19,782 nucleotides of DNA. It comes from Thermoplasmata archaeon (GTDB lineage: Archaea > Thermoplasmatota > Thermoplasmata > Thermoplasmatales > Thermoplasmataceae). Numbering within the stretch: position 1 is the first letter of the stretch; every line of letters starts with the position of its first letter. Below are positions 1-8,135 of this stretch, piece after piece. The stretch spans positions 1 through 19,782 of the forward strand of contig JAJZXP010000411.1 of the NCBI GenBank assembly GCA_021806345.1. Reading direction: 5' to 3'. A model generated the notes under the pieces. That model was given only the letters and a program-made list of their open reading frames with translations. It did not search any database and was not told where the DNA came from. A program made the position numbers and the translations under genes.

Positions 1-80
1 GATTTTATTCTTCGAGCCATTATGAGGATAATTATTGCAAGAAAAACAACTATACCCTCAATATTACTGTTATAAACCAT
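1..80 (-). CDS. Start of a small membrane protein (partial, runs off the left edge)
   Basis: Reading the minus strand from an ATG at 80 gives 26 codons open to the window edge. The peptide begins MVYNSNIEG and continues with a hydrophobic run (IVVFLAIIILIM) and a basic ARRIK, the pattern of a single N-terminal transmembrane segment with a cytoplasmic positive flank. There is no Shine-Dalgarno sequence, but a TATA-like element at 101-108 is centred about 25 nt upstream, which fits a leaderless archaeal start. The rest of the gene is outside the window, so neither family nor function can be named. A chance ORF is possible, but promoter spacing and peptide pattern agree. Confidence 0.5.
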   Translation of the reverse strand, partial: MVYNSNIEGIVVFLAIIILIMARRIK

Positions 81-100
81 TGATTAATGATATAAATTTA

Positions 101-108
101 GTATATAA
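101..108 (-). promoter_or_regulatory. TATA box for the leaderless gene starting at 80
   Basis: On the minus strand this reads TTATATAC, centred about 25 nt upstream of the ATG at 80. That is the usual TATA to start distance for a leaderless archaeal transcript. The assignment depends on the partial gene being real. Confidence 0.4.
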
Positions 109-170
109 TAATATTTATAAATGAAGGGTAATTTTATTAATTTTAGGTAACAATATTCCAGTATATTCAG

Positions 171-245
171 CGGGCTCGATGGGATTTGGACCCACGATCA
201 CCGACTTAGAAGGACGGTGCCTTATCCATACTAGGCCACGAGCCC
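171..245 (-). tRNA. tRNA-Arg, anticodon UCU
   Basis: The minus strand folds into a standard 75-nt cloverleaf. The acceptor stem is 7 bp (GGGCUCG/CGAGCCC) with discriminator G at 171. The D arm is GCCU/AGGC, the anticodon loop is CUUCUAA with UCU at positions 34-36, the variable loop has five bases and the T arm is GUGGG/CCCAU with loop UCCAAAU. UCU reads AGA (and possibly AGG) arginine codons. The anticodon stem CCGUC/GUCGG contains one U-U mismatch. No intron is present and CCA is not encoded. A TATA-like element lies about 24 nt upstream. tRNA genes are common integration sites, but I see no second copy of its 3' end in the window. Confidence 0.95.
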
Positions 246-264
246 GTAGGTTAATTTAACGATT

Positions 265-273
265 AAATTTAAG
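265..273 (-). promoter_or_regulatory. TATA box of the tRNA-Arg gene
   Basis: The minus strand reads CTTAAATTT, centred about 24 nt before the tRNA 5' end, which is the expected box A position for an archaeal tRNA gene. Confidence 0.55.
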
Positions 274-557
274 CATTTCGCATAAATGAGGTCGTAAATT
301 TTTAGTAGAAATATTTTCAAAGCGTATAAAGAAGATTCACGGAGATTATAAAGAAAAAATTTTTTTATCATCCTGATTACCCAGCGTTAACAAGGCAAAC
401 AATATTAAATGTCATAATTTTTACTTATGGAAAATTGTTCATGAATAGATTCAAGGCATCCTACTTATGTCACAAATCATCAAGATATATTCGACGGTCT
501 CGTATAACTATCAAAAAATACCATAATTAGAAATATAAGAAAGTATTATAATTATTT
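274..557. other. A/T-rich intergenic region, no gene seen
   Basis: This is the upstream side of the tRNA. Both strands are full of stops and only peptides of about 15 codons are open. I see no repeat array, tRNA or clear structured RNA. It separates the tRNA from the transposase-like remnant and the restriction operon. Confidence 0.5.
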
Positions 558-779
558 ATGGTAGTATCAAGCACATCCCTAATGGGAAGGCTTAACAAAT
601 GTAATGAAGGTGCTGTAAGAACGGTGTTGAGGCAGGCGCATGTGGAAGTGGAAAGTCTTAAGAAATCTTATCTTGTAAAATTCATTAAGAAAAACATAGG
701 AAGATGCTGCAAAATTAAATTACAAATATTATTATATAATCAACTCTATGTAATGGCAGTGTTTAGAAAGAGGCTTTGA
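558..779 (+). pseudogene. Possible C-terminal remnant of an IS110-family transposase
   Basis: A 73-residue open frame shows a pattern resembling the C-terminal Transposase_20 region of IS110-type enzymes: a glycine-rich opening (MGRLNKCNEGAVRTVLRQA), a central LKKSYLVKFIKKNIG like the 'L..fY.....kg' stretch, and a C-terminal hydrophobic helix where such proteins have 'A.vA.arkll...y'. The catalytic RuvC-like N-terminal half is absent. No ribosome binding site is evident. The match rests on remembered family pattern, not an alignment, so this could also be a chance ORF lying in the mod leader region. The mod promoter at 731-740 lies inside it, so it is unlikely to be a working gene. Confidence 0.3.
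731..740 (+). promoter_or_regulatory. TATA box of the mod-res operon
   Basis: ATTATATAAT here would place the transcript start near 760, giving a leader of about 40 nt. The leader contains GGTGAT at 793-798, complementary to the archaeal 16S tail (AUCACC), three bases before the ATG at 802. This Shine-Dalgarno site decides the mod start. Confidence 0.5.
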
Positions 780-801
780 GAAGGCTGTTCTTGGTGATTA
801 A

Positions 802-3303
802 ATGGCTAAAAATGGGAAAAAGAAAGTTGAAGATAACGAGTTGGCACAGTACACTTTTGAAGAGGAAAAGCGACTCAATATACCGCAGACAGGCCTTGTT
901 TCAGCAGAAACAGATCCGATTAATGGGAGGAAAACTTACATGTTTGATCCGCATTTAGACCCTGAATTACAGTGGTCAGGAAAAACTGAAGGAACGAGTT
1001 TTGAAGTTGATACCGTATCTTTGCACGTTCACGAGAGGATTGACCCCCTTACTATAATTGAAGCTGTTAGAAACAAAGATCCTCACGCACAGAGTAGTCT
1101 TTACTATTTCGATAACCCAGAAAACAACCTGCCTATCCGGGAAGCAATAGAATTTTACAAACACTCAGAGGGATGGTCAAACAGGTTAATCGCAGGCGAT
1201 TCACTAATTGTGATGAATTCCTTATTGGAGAAAGAGGGCATGGCTGGAAAGGTTCAGATGATATACATTGACCCACCTTATGGAATCAAGTACGGCTCAA
1301 ATTTCCAGCCTTTCATCAATAAGAAAGACGTTAGAGATGGAAAAGACAATGACTTGACTCAAGAACCAGAGATGATCAAGGCATTCCGTGACACTTGGGA
1401 ACTTGGGATTCACTCATATCTCACGTATCTAAGGGATAGACTTCTTTTAACTAGAAATTTACTCACCGAAAGCGGAAGCGTCTTTGTTCAGATATCTGAC
1501 GAAAATATACATCATGTTAAAGAAATAATGGCTGAAGTCTTTGGAAATGAGAATTTTGTTAGTATCATAAGTTTTGCTACAACAAGCGGATTTGAATCTA
1601 AAACCATATCTAGAGCTGGTGATTACATTGTATGGTTTGCTAGAAATAAAGAAAAAGTAAAATTCCATCAATTATATTATCTAAAAACTGAAGATACAAG
1701 AGGGTACAACAGAATTGAGTTACAAGATGGAACTCGACGAACACTTACTAATAAAGAAAGAGAAGATCTAAAATTACTCCCCAAAGGCTCAAAACTTTAT
1801 TCGTCTGGGGCATTGTTTAGTGCAGGATCTGGTCAAGAAAGAGTTCCCTTTGAATATTCGAGACAAAAATTTTATCCCCCTGTAGGTGCACATTGGAAAA
1901 CGACTATAGAAGGACTTAACTTATTAGCAAAGAAAAATAGAATTGAAATTGCAGGAAATACCCTAAGATATGTAAGATACCTGGAAGATTTTACTGCTGT
2001 CGCATACAATAATTTATGGAAGGATACGCAAACATTTATAGAGAAAATATTCGTTGTTCAAACAAATCCAGAGATTGTAAAAAGATGCGTTCTTATGACA
2101 ACTGACCCTGGTGATATAGTTTTTGATCCTACATGTGGTTCCGGTACAACGGCATATGCTGCCGAACAATGGGGAAGAAGATGGATAACTTGTGACACTT
2201 CACGCGTTTCCATCACATTGGCAAAACAAAGATTGATGGCTTCAATTTTTGATTTTTATGAATTGGCACATATAGGTGAAGGGGTCTCAAGTGGTTTTAA
2301 GTATGAAAAAATCCCACATATTACCCTTGGGTCTATTGCAAATGAAGAGCCTCCTGCAGAAGAAATACTTTATGATCGGCCTATAATTGACCGTTCGAAG
2401 AAGAGAGTCACAGGTCCATTTACCGTTGAAGCAGTACCTTCGCAGCGTGTAGTAAATCTAGAAGATATTGATGAAACTTCCAGTGGTCAGGATCCGGATA
2501 ACACAATCGCTCGGTCTGGGGAAACTATCAGGCAGAGCGATTGGATAGATGAATTGAGCAAGACTGGCATTAGGGCAAAAGGCGGGCAGATCATTAAGTT
2601 CGCAAGGATTGAACCTTTACAAGGCACAAAATGGTTACAGGCAGATGGAGAAACAAATGATGGCCAAAAAGCAGTAATTTCGTTCGGACCCGCATATGCA
2701 CCTCTGGAGCAAAGACAGGTTGAATTGGGCATTGAAGAGGCTCAACAGATTGTACCAAAGCCAAAACTCGTTATATTCGCTTCATTCCAGTTTGACCCCG
2801 AAGCTTCAAAGGATATTGACGAACTAAAATGGCCTGGCATAACAATAATCAAATGCCAGATGAACACTGATCTCTTGACTGAGGACTTGAAGAGGAAAAA
2901 AGCAAACGAAGAATCCTCATTTTGGCTGATCGGTCAGCCTGATATTGAATTAAAGAAGCAAGGCGAGGAGTACTTCGTGACAGTAAATGGTTTTGATTAT
3001 TACGACACCAGAACCGGAGAAATAAAATCCGGAAACGCCTCAAATATAGCGATGTGGGAACTGGACACAGACTACAACGGTAGGAGTCTTTACCCCAGGC
3101 AGGTATTCTTCCCTCTTGGGGGCGAGAATGGTGGATGGAGTAGGCTTGCCAAAGCACTTCATGCATATATAGATGAGGACTTGATTTCCAGTTATGCTGG
3201 TAATAGATCATTGCCTTTCAAAGCTGGGAAGAACAAGCAGATTGCGGTGAAAATCATAGACGATCGTGGCATAGAGTCTCTGAGGGTTCTGAAGGTGGAT
3301 TAA
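802..3303 (+). CDS. mod: Type III restriction-modification system methylation subunit (Mod)
   Basis: This 833-residue DNA N6-adenine methyltransferase would pair with Res to modify one strand of an asymmetric site and to supply target recognition for cleavage. The motif order is beta-class, as expected for Mod: catalytic DPPYG at residues 157-161 (motif IV), then a long recognition region, then FDPTCGSGTT at 441-450 (motif I, SAM binding). Residues around 100-130 (FYKHSEGWSNRLIAGDSL starts just after) fit the family lead-in to the methylase core. The C-terminal third is long and probably contacts Res. The start at 802 is preceded by GGTGAT. The stop overlaps the res start as TAATG, so the two genes are translationally coupled. 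Nucleotides about 1560-2100, the target-recognition part, are clearly more A/T-rich than both flanks, suggesting replacement of this domain by recombination. Confidence 0.93.
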   Translation: MAKNGKKKVEDNELAQYTFEEEKRLNIPQTGLVSAETDPINGRKTYMFDPHLDPELQWSGKTEGTSFEVDTVSLHVHERIDPLTIIEAVRNKDPHAQSSLYYFDNPENNLPIREAIEFYKHSEGWSNRLIAGDSLIVMNSLLEKEGMAGKVQMIYIDPPYGIKYGSNFQPFINKKDVRDGKDNDLTQEPEMIKAFRDTWELGIHSYLTYLRDRLLLTRNLLTESGSVFVQISDENIHHVKEIMAEVFGNENFVSIISFATTSGFESKTISRAGDYIVWFARNKEKVKFHQLYYLKTEDTRGYNRIELQDGTRRTLTNKEREDLKLLPKGSKLYSSGALFSAGSGQERVPFEYSRQKFYPPVGAHWKTTIEGLNLLAKKNRIEIAGNTLRYVRYLEDFTAVAYNNLWKDTQTFIEKIFVVQTNPEIVKRCVLMTTDPGDIVFDPTCGSGTTAYAAEQWGRRWITCDTSRVSITLAKQRLMASIFDFYELAHIGEGVSSGFKYEKIPHITLGSIANEEPPAEEILYDRPIIDRSKKRVTGPFTVEAVPSQRVVNLEDIDETSSGQDPDNTIARSGETIRQSDWIDELSKTGIRAKGGQIIKFARIEPLQGTKWLQADGETNDGQKAVISFGPAYAPLEQRQVELGIEEAQQIVPKPKLVIFASFQFDPEASKDIDELKWPGITIIKCQMNTDLLTEDLKRKKANEESSFWLIGQPDIELKKQGEEYFVTVNGFDYYDTRTGEIKSGNASNIAMWELDTDYNGRSLYPRQVFFPLGGENGGWSRLAKALHAYIDEDLISSYAGNRSLPFKAGKNKQIAVKIIDDRGIESLRVLKVD

Positions 3304-6098
3304 TGGCTGATGACAAGAAGATACAGCATCTAATAATCAACAGTCCCTATGAAAAGCCTAACAAGCATCTCAAGTACAATCGGGATGATCGGAAATTTGA
3401 GTTGGTTCCCGTGAGAAGACCAGCAGGATATACGATAGCTTCTGAACATTCAGAAAAGTTTGACGACCCTGGATTCTTTGTTGAGCTTCCGGAAGTGAAC
3501 AAGATCAGGGAACGCGTAGACAAATGGAGAGGATCAGGATATCCTGGAATAACAAAAGTTACCAAGGAGCTACTGGATTACTGGAAGAGACCAGATAGAG
3601 ACCAGAAGCTCTTCTTCTGCCAACTGGAGGCAATTGAAACCCTGATCTGGTTAATAGAAGCACCTGAAACTGAGAAACAGGGTATAAAGCTGGGGGGCGA
3701 TGGTGGCAGCATAGAACGTTTGTGCTCAAAAATGGCCACTGGAACCGGAAAAACGGTCGTCATGGCTATGCTCATAGCTTGGCAGATCATCAACAAGATG
3801 ACTTACAGGCAGGATACCAGGTTTTCCAAGGACGTTCTTGTAGTCTCACCTGGATTGACGGTAAGAAACAGGCTTCAGGTCCTTAATCCCTCAGCACCAG
3901 AAGAAAGTAACTACTACGTGGAATTTGACCTGATTCCTTCCGGAATGTGGGACAAGCTCCGAGGAGGACGAGTCAAAATCATAAACTGGCACCTTCTGGA
4001 ATGGGAGACTGAAGACCAGGTCAAGAGGAAGAAAAGTGTCGACAAGCGTGGCGTAAAAAGCGATGAAGCTTATGCCAGAGAGGTACTTGGCGAAATGAGA
4101 GATGCCAAGAATCTCATTGTAATAAACGACGAGGCACACCATGCGTGGAGAATCAACCCGGAAGCACTCGGAAAATATGTTAGACAGAGAGACCTCAAAG
4201 ATAGTGCCAAAGAAAGCACTGTGTGGGTTGGAGGTCTTGATAAGATCAATAAGGTGAGAAACATCATGCGATGTTTTGATTTCACTGCCACACCATTCTT
4301 TCCCTCAGGAAAGAAAGCCAGCGAGGAGTCGCTGTTCGGATGGATAGTAAGCGATTTTGGTCTTAACGAGGCAATTGAATCTGGCTTGGTAAAGACTCCA
4401 AGAGTCGTTGTTCGTGACGATGGCACACCGGATGCCAAGACAATGAAATCAAAGTTTTATCACATATACGTAGATGCAGCGGTAAAACAAGATATTAACC
4501 GAGCTGTAGGCAAAGAAATAGCGCTTCCAGATCTTGTCACAAAGGCATACTATTTCCTGGGCTTGGATTGGGCAGAAACACTGAAATTATGGGAAGGAAG
4601 TAAAGCAGAAACCCCGCCAGTGATGATATCTGTGTGCAACAGAACCGAGACTGCAGCACGCGTAAAATTCACGCTGGATAAAGGAAAGATCAGGATCAAA
4701 GAGTTGCAAAATCCAGATGTTACTCTTCAGATAGATACGAAAGTGCTCAATGAGGCCGAATCAGGTATCAATGGTAATAACGGTGCCTCCAAGAAGAGCG
4801 TTGCCGAAGAGTTGAGAGAAAAAGTTGATACAGTTGGGCAGAAAGGGCAGCCTGGAGAAAGAATTCAGAACGTCATTTCTGTTGGAATGCTCTCCGAGGG
4901 ATGGGACGCAAAGACAGTTACGCACATAATGGGCCTGAGAGCATTCACAAGCCAACTTCTTTGTGAGCAAGTGGTGGGAAGAGGCCTGAGACGTACTTCA
5001 TATGATGTGAACGAGGAAACTGGTCTCTTCGAACCGGAATATGTCAACGTGTTTGGCGTACCATTCACTTTCTTGCCGCATGAGGGAGAGGGAGTTGGAT
5101 CAGAAGGTGGCATTCCTCCACCACCTCCAACACCCAAGACAAGGATACACGTTGAAGAAGATAAGCGAGAATTTGAGATTTCCTGGCCTAATGTCCTGAG
5201 AATCAATCATACGTACACTCCGAAGTTGAACATAGATCTTGAAAATGTCCAGGAACTACAACTCAATCCGGAAGACACACCGCTTAAGGCAGAGCTGGCA
5301 CAGATAATTGAGGGAAAACCAGATATCACGAAGAAACTCAAGATTATTGATCTCTCAAACAGCCAGGTTGAGAAGTTACTCACCAGCCTGAGAAAACAGA
5401 GATTGATCTTTGAAACGGCAAGAGACGTTTTCGATCAGATGCAGCCATCTTGGCCAGGCAGTAAGGAGTATCTCATAGCCCAGTTGATCAGAATTGTTGA
5501 AAAATTTCTGAACTCCGATAAGCTTGTGATCCAAAGTGAATCGTACAGAGAGGATCTGAAGAAGCGGCTGCTTATCCTATTGAATCTCAACAAGATTGTC
5601 CAGCACCTGTTCAGCGCCATCCGAGCAGAGAACACAGAGAAACTTGCCCCGATCTTTGACAAGGAGATGCCCATAAAGTCAACAGGAAAAATGGTCACAT
5701 GGTACACAAGCAAACCATGTGAACTAACCAACAAATCCCACATCAGCCATGTCGTATACGACAGCACATGGGAAGCATCTGAATCGTACGAGTTGGAAAA
5801 CAATGATTTCGTGGTGAGTTGGGCGAAGAACGACCATTTGGGTTTCGTTATAAGTTACCTCTACAAAGGAGTTGTTCACAGTTTCTACCCCGACTTCCTG
5901 ATTAAACTCAATAACGGAAAGACCCTTGTGCTTGAAGTAAAAGGAGTGGATAACGAAATGAACCGGACAAAGAGATCAGCACTCAAAGAATGGATAAATG
6001 CTATAAATTCGGATGGTAGATTTGGAAAGTGGGAATCAGACGTGTCCTTCATGCCATCAGACATCAAGGATATATTAAAAAGGCACCTGGCGAGCTAG
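3303..6098 (+). CDS. res: Type III restriction endonuclease subunit (Res), DEAD/DEAH helicase-nuclease
   Basis: This 931-residue protein has the complete Res architecture. The SF2 helicase core shows ATGTGKT at residues 145-151 (Walker A), DEAH at 276-279 (Walker B), DFTATPFF (motif III), and SEGWDAKTVTHIMGLRA followed by QVVGRGLRR (motifs V and VI). The C-terminal nuclease carries a PD-(D/E)XK site: PD at 863-864 in FYPDFLI, then EVK at 878-880 in LVLEVKG. Known family members translocate or slide on DNA using ATP and cut when two head-to-head sites meet, only in complex with Mod. The ATG overlaps the mod stop by one base. All key residues are present and the length is normal, so the system should be active. 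A disrupted toxin gene starts one base after its stop. Confidence 0.94.
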   Translation: MADDKKIQHLIINSPYEKPNKHLKYNRDDRKFELVPVRRPAGYTIASEHSEKFDDPGFFVELPEVNKIRERVDKWRGSGYPGITKVTKELLDYWKRPDRDQKLFFCQLEAIETLIWLIEAPETEKQGIKLGGDGGSIERLCSKMATGTGKTVVMAMLIAWQIINKMTYRQDTRFSKDVLVVSPGLTVRNRLQVLNPSAPEESNYYVEFDLIPSGMWDKLRGGRVKIINWHLLEWETEDQVKRKKSVDKRGVKSDEAYAREVLGEMRDAKNLIVINDEAHHAWRINPEALGKYVRQRDLKDSAKESTVWVGGLDKINKVRNIMRCFDFTATPFFPSGKKASEESLFGWIVSDFGLNEAIESGLVKTPRVVVRDDGTPDAKTMKSKFYHIYVDAAVKQDINRAVGKEIALPDLVTKAYYFLGLDWAETLKLWEGSKAETPPVMISVCNRTETAARVKFTLDKGKIRIKELQNPDVTLQIDTKVLNEAESGINGNNGASKKSVAEELREKVDTVGQKGQPGERIQNVISVGMLSEGWDAKTVTHIMGLRAFTSQLLCEQVVGRGLRRTSYDVNEETGLFEPEYVNVFGVPFTFLPHEGEGVGSEGGIPPPPPTPKTRIHVEEDKREFEISWPNVLRINHTYTPKLNIDLENVQELQLNPEDTPLKAELAQIIEGKPDITKKLKIIDLSNSQVEKLLTSLRKQRLIFETARDVFDQMQPSWPGSKEYLIAQLIRIVEKFLNSDKLVIQSESYREDLKKRLLILLNLNKIVQHLFSAIRAENTEKLAPIFDKEMPIKSTGKMVTWYTSKPCELTNKSHISHVVYDSTWEASESYELENNDFVVSWAKNDHLGFVISYLYKGVVHSFYPDFLIKLNNGKTLVLEVKGVDNEMNRTKRSALKEWINAINSDGRFGKWESDVSFMPSDIKDILKRHLAS

Positions 6099-6346
6099 AT
6101 GTTCCACATTGTTGAATCCACACAGAAGAATTCGAAAAGGAATTCTCCAAGAATCACAGGGATAAGAAAGAGTGGCTTCAACGTATGGCCAAGAGACAGG
6201 GGCAGGGGCCCCAGATAGGAAAGTCTCACGGACTATGGTGGTTAAGAATAGGTTCCTTCAGAATCTGGTATGAGATAAATGAGGAAGAAAAAGTGGTAAC
6301 TCTCAGTGCAATTCTTCACAAGGACGAGGTCAAGAAGTACTATTAG
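6099..6346 (+). pseudogene. RelE/ParE-type toxin gene, frameshifted near the N-terminus
   Basis: The ATG at 6099 follows the res stop directly and opens MFHIVEST. Then a CACACA run at 6119-6124 shifts the frame. Removing one CA unit restores a single frame of 81 codons continuing EEFEKEFSKNHRDKKEW and later GLWWLRIGSFRIWYEI and ILHKDEVKKYY, ending at 6346. The 'LW.LRIG.FRI.YEI' block and the terminal 'HKDEVYxxY'-like segment are typical of RelE/ParE toxins, whose usual length (80-90 aa) is matched. In the present sequence the first frame ends after 39 residues and the toxin frame has no good start, so the toxin appears inactive unless the shift is a sequencing error or is bypassed by slippage. 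Its stop overlaps the stop of the convergent antitoxin-like gene. Confidence 0.75.
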
Positions 6347-6528
6347 GGCTCCTTTAGGAAGTCTCTAACGTTCCTTACTCTTCCTTTCTGTATGTTCTCT
6401 TCACTCCTTTTCAATTGATCCATGACATACTCATTCTCAAGAGTCTCTATGGTAGCCTCAAGGCCATCGAGATCGGACTTAGGAATGCTTACAAGTCTGG
6501 TTTTTGCAGTGGTCATTGCTATACTCAT
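6343..6528 (-). CDS. Putative antitoxin of RelB/Phd type, convergent with the toxin
   Basis: This 61-residue acidic/basic protein has the C-terminal signature seen in RelB/Phd/YefM antitoxins: a helix 'ETLENEYVMDQLKRSEENI' followed by QKGRVRNVRDFLKEP (the toxin-wrapping tail). The N-terminal part, MTTAKTRLVSIPKSDLDGL, could be a short dimerisation/DNA-contact segment. ATGs exist at 6528 and 6516; a T/A-rich element about 15-25 nt upstream and no Shine-Dalgarno suggest a leaderless transcript, favouring 6528. It faces the RelE-like frame and the two share four bases at their stops, so it is not in the usual antitoxin-toxin operon order. Function is inferred from sequence pattern and neighbour. 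Confidence 0.65.
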   Translation of the reverse strand: MSIAMTTAKTRLVSIPKSDLDGLEATIETLENEYVMDQLKRSEENIQKGRVRNVRDFLKEP

Positions 6529-6559
6529 ATCTTTATAGATTTTAATATCTTTCGGTATG

Positions 6560-6970
6560 CTACGACTCTAATTCATTCCCATCCCCTTTAGTATCTTTTA
6601 AGCTTTTTCGTTTCTTGCAGCCAAAATAATCGGCCTTATTTCTTGAATCAATCATTCTTCCTAGGTCAATTTCTGCTATGTTCAACTTTCTGGCCCAAAC
6701 AATTTTGTTCTCACAAATCCAGTAATGAGATTTGCACGGAAATCTCCAGTTGCCTATTGAAGGGTATAACGAGACAGATTCTCTATTCCAAATAAGTGTC
6801 CAGTCTGTTGGTTTAATGGGTGTTACAACAATTTCACCGCAGCCAGAAGGACACTTATGCATCGCAGTCCTGTAACGAATTGATACGTACAATATACCTT
6901 CTTTTACGTCTTCGGGAATGAACTCGACGAATTTAGGTCTGATTTTCCTTTGTTTCTTCATGGTGATCAT
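6560..6970 (-). CDS. DUF6527-like cysteine-containing protein of a ubiquitin-like operon
   Basis: This 136-residue protein matches my recollection of the DUF6527 family: an opening KFVEFIPEDVKEGILYVS, then HKCPSGCGEIVVTP, SVSLYPSIGNWRFPC and SHYWICENKIVW. The conserved Cys40, Cys44, Cys79, His82 (and Cys86) could form a zinc site. DUF6527 genes are found beside multi-ubiquitin and DUF6791-ThiF genes in bacteria, and the biochemical role is unknown. It could be a ligase-like or substrate-recognition partner, but that is guesswork. The gene overlaps the 3' end of the E1-like gene by 38 nt, implying translational coupling. ATGs at 6970 and 6961 are both possible. The basic, charged tail after about residue 105 looks unstructured. 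Confidence 0.75.
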   Translation of the reverse strand: MITMKKQRKIRPKFVEFIPEDVKEGILYVSIRYRTAMHKCPSGCGEIVVTPIKPTDWTLIWNRESVSLYPSIGNWRFPCKSHYWICENKIVWARKLNIAEIDLGRMIDSRNKADYFGCKKRKSLKDTKGDGNELES

Positions 6971-8135
6971 CGTTTGTTATAACATTAGTGATAATGCCGT
7001 AGGTTGTGTTATATTCCTTTTCCGCATCAAAGTAAAAACCTGATAATTTCTTCCATTTAATAACTGCCAGAGCCGCATTCAAGGCATTTATGTCGGCTAT
7101 CTGTATGTTATGTGAATATTCATTGTTTCCTTCGTCTGAAAAGCCGATGCGTTTAGATATGTGCCCATGAAAATCAAGGGTACAGGTTGTTACTTGTGCG
7201 TTGCCACCCAAAACATCATTATCATTGTACATCCCGATACCCACATCTATGAAAGGTATCTTTCTTTCAGTAAGAAAGTCAACTATAGTTTTCTTTTTTG
7301 CTCCTTCCATACATAGAAATACAAAGTTCATGTCGCCAAGGTCACCAACGGTTTCTTCATCGACTAAATGAGCGTGTGGAAATATGTTATGCCTCATCTT
7401 GGAGTAAATCTCAGCAAACCACTCAACCTTGCGCACCCTTTTTTCAAGGTCCTCAATGGAAGGAGCTCCAGGAGAACGGAAGGCATTATGTTGAAGGAAA
7501 AGATCTCCGTCGAATAGATGAATCTCATTCACTGGAGTCTTGGCTAGTAAATCCAGTACGTATGCACCCGTTCCCCCCAGTCCTACAATAGCAATTTTAC
7601 CATTCTTTAGCTTCACATTAGCTGCAGAAACACCGGCACGACTAGATGCGGTATCCATATAGCAGAAAACAGACCGTTCTTCCTCAGGTTTAGTCACCAG
7701 AAAAGTCCTAGCCGTTGCGTTAGGGTCAATAGCATGAGCGTGTCCTTCGAGTATCCTAACATAAGTTGTCATCTTCTCGTAATAATCATTATATCCAGCT
7801 GGGATCGGTTTCTGAGAAAATGAGAAAGTTGCAATGAGTCCCTCGTGTATCTTCTCGTTCTTATTCTGCTCGTTGACTAATGTCGAAATCCGAACTCCCT
7901 TTGAATCGCACGGGAAAGAGCCGGTCCACAAAGCAACGTGATTATCCGGTTTCGCGGTCCTATCGCCTGCGAGAACGAGAGTTGAAATCAGTATTCCATA
8001 CGCAACTTGTCTCTGATCGTTCACATAAGGTACGTGATTGACCAAAAGATATGTATTTTCCACACTTATATCGTAACCCTCATCTCTGAGTTGTTTCAGG
8101 TCTGGACTACGACTTATCAGTACTGGTGACATCAA
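6933..8135 (-). CDS. E1-like ThiF-family adenylyltransferase with DUF6791-like N-terminal domain
   Basis: Expected role: use ATP to adenylate the C-terminus of the ubiquitin-like protein encoded just upstream and pass it on, possibly through a thioester. The 400-residue protein has two parts. Residues about 1-170 resemble DUF6791 (HVALWTGSFPCDSKG, later YYEKMTTYVRILEGHA, and CYMDTASSRAG). Residues about 175-360 are a ThiF/E1 Rossmann domain with GLGGTG at 185-190, HLFDGD at 206-211 (ATP/Mg contacts) and HNAFRSPGAP, in which N217 and R220 are the expected conserved pair. Cys275 and Cys318 are candidates for a catalytic cysteine; C318 in VTTCTLDF is nearer the usual position. The structural CxxC zinc pairs of MoeB/ThiF are absent. 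It overlaps both neighbours. The start could be 8135 or 8132. Confidence 0.85.
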   Translation of the reverse strand: MMSPVLISRSPDLKQLRDEGYDISVENTYLLVNHVPYVNDQRQVAYGILISTLVLAGDRTAKPDNHVALWTGSFPCDSKGVRISTLVNEQNKNEKIHEGLIATFSFSQKPIPAGYNDYYEKMTTYVRILEGHAHAIDPNATARTFLVTKPEEERSVFCYMDTASSRAGVSAANVKLKNGKIAIVGLGGTGAYVLDLLAKTPVNEIHLFDGDLFLQHNAFRSPGAPSIEDLEKRVRKVEWFAEIYSKMRHNIFPHAHLVDEETVGDLGDMNFVFLCMEGAKKKTIVDFLTERKIPFIDVGIGMYNDNDVLGGNAQVTTCTLDFHGHISKRIGFSDEGNNEYSHNIQIADINALNAALAVIKWKKLSGFYFDAEKEYNTTYGIITNVITNDDHHEETKENQT

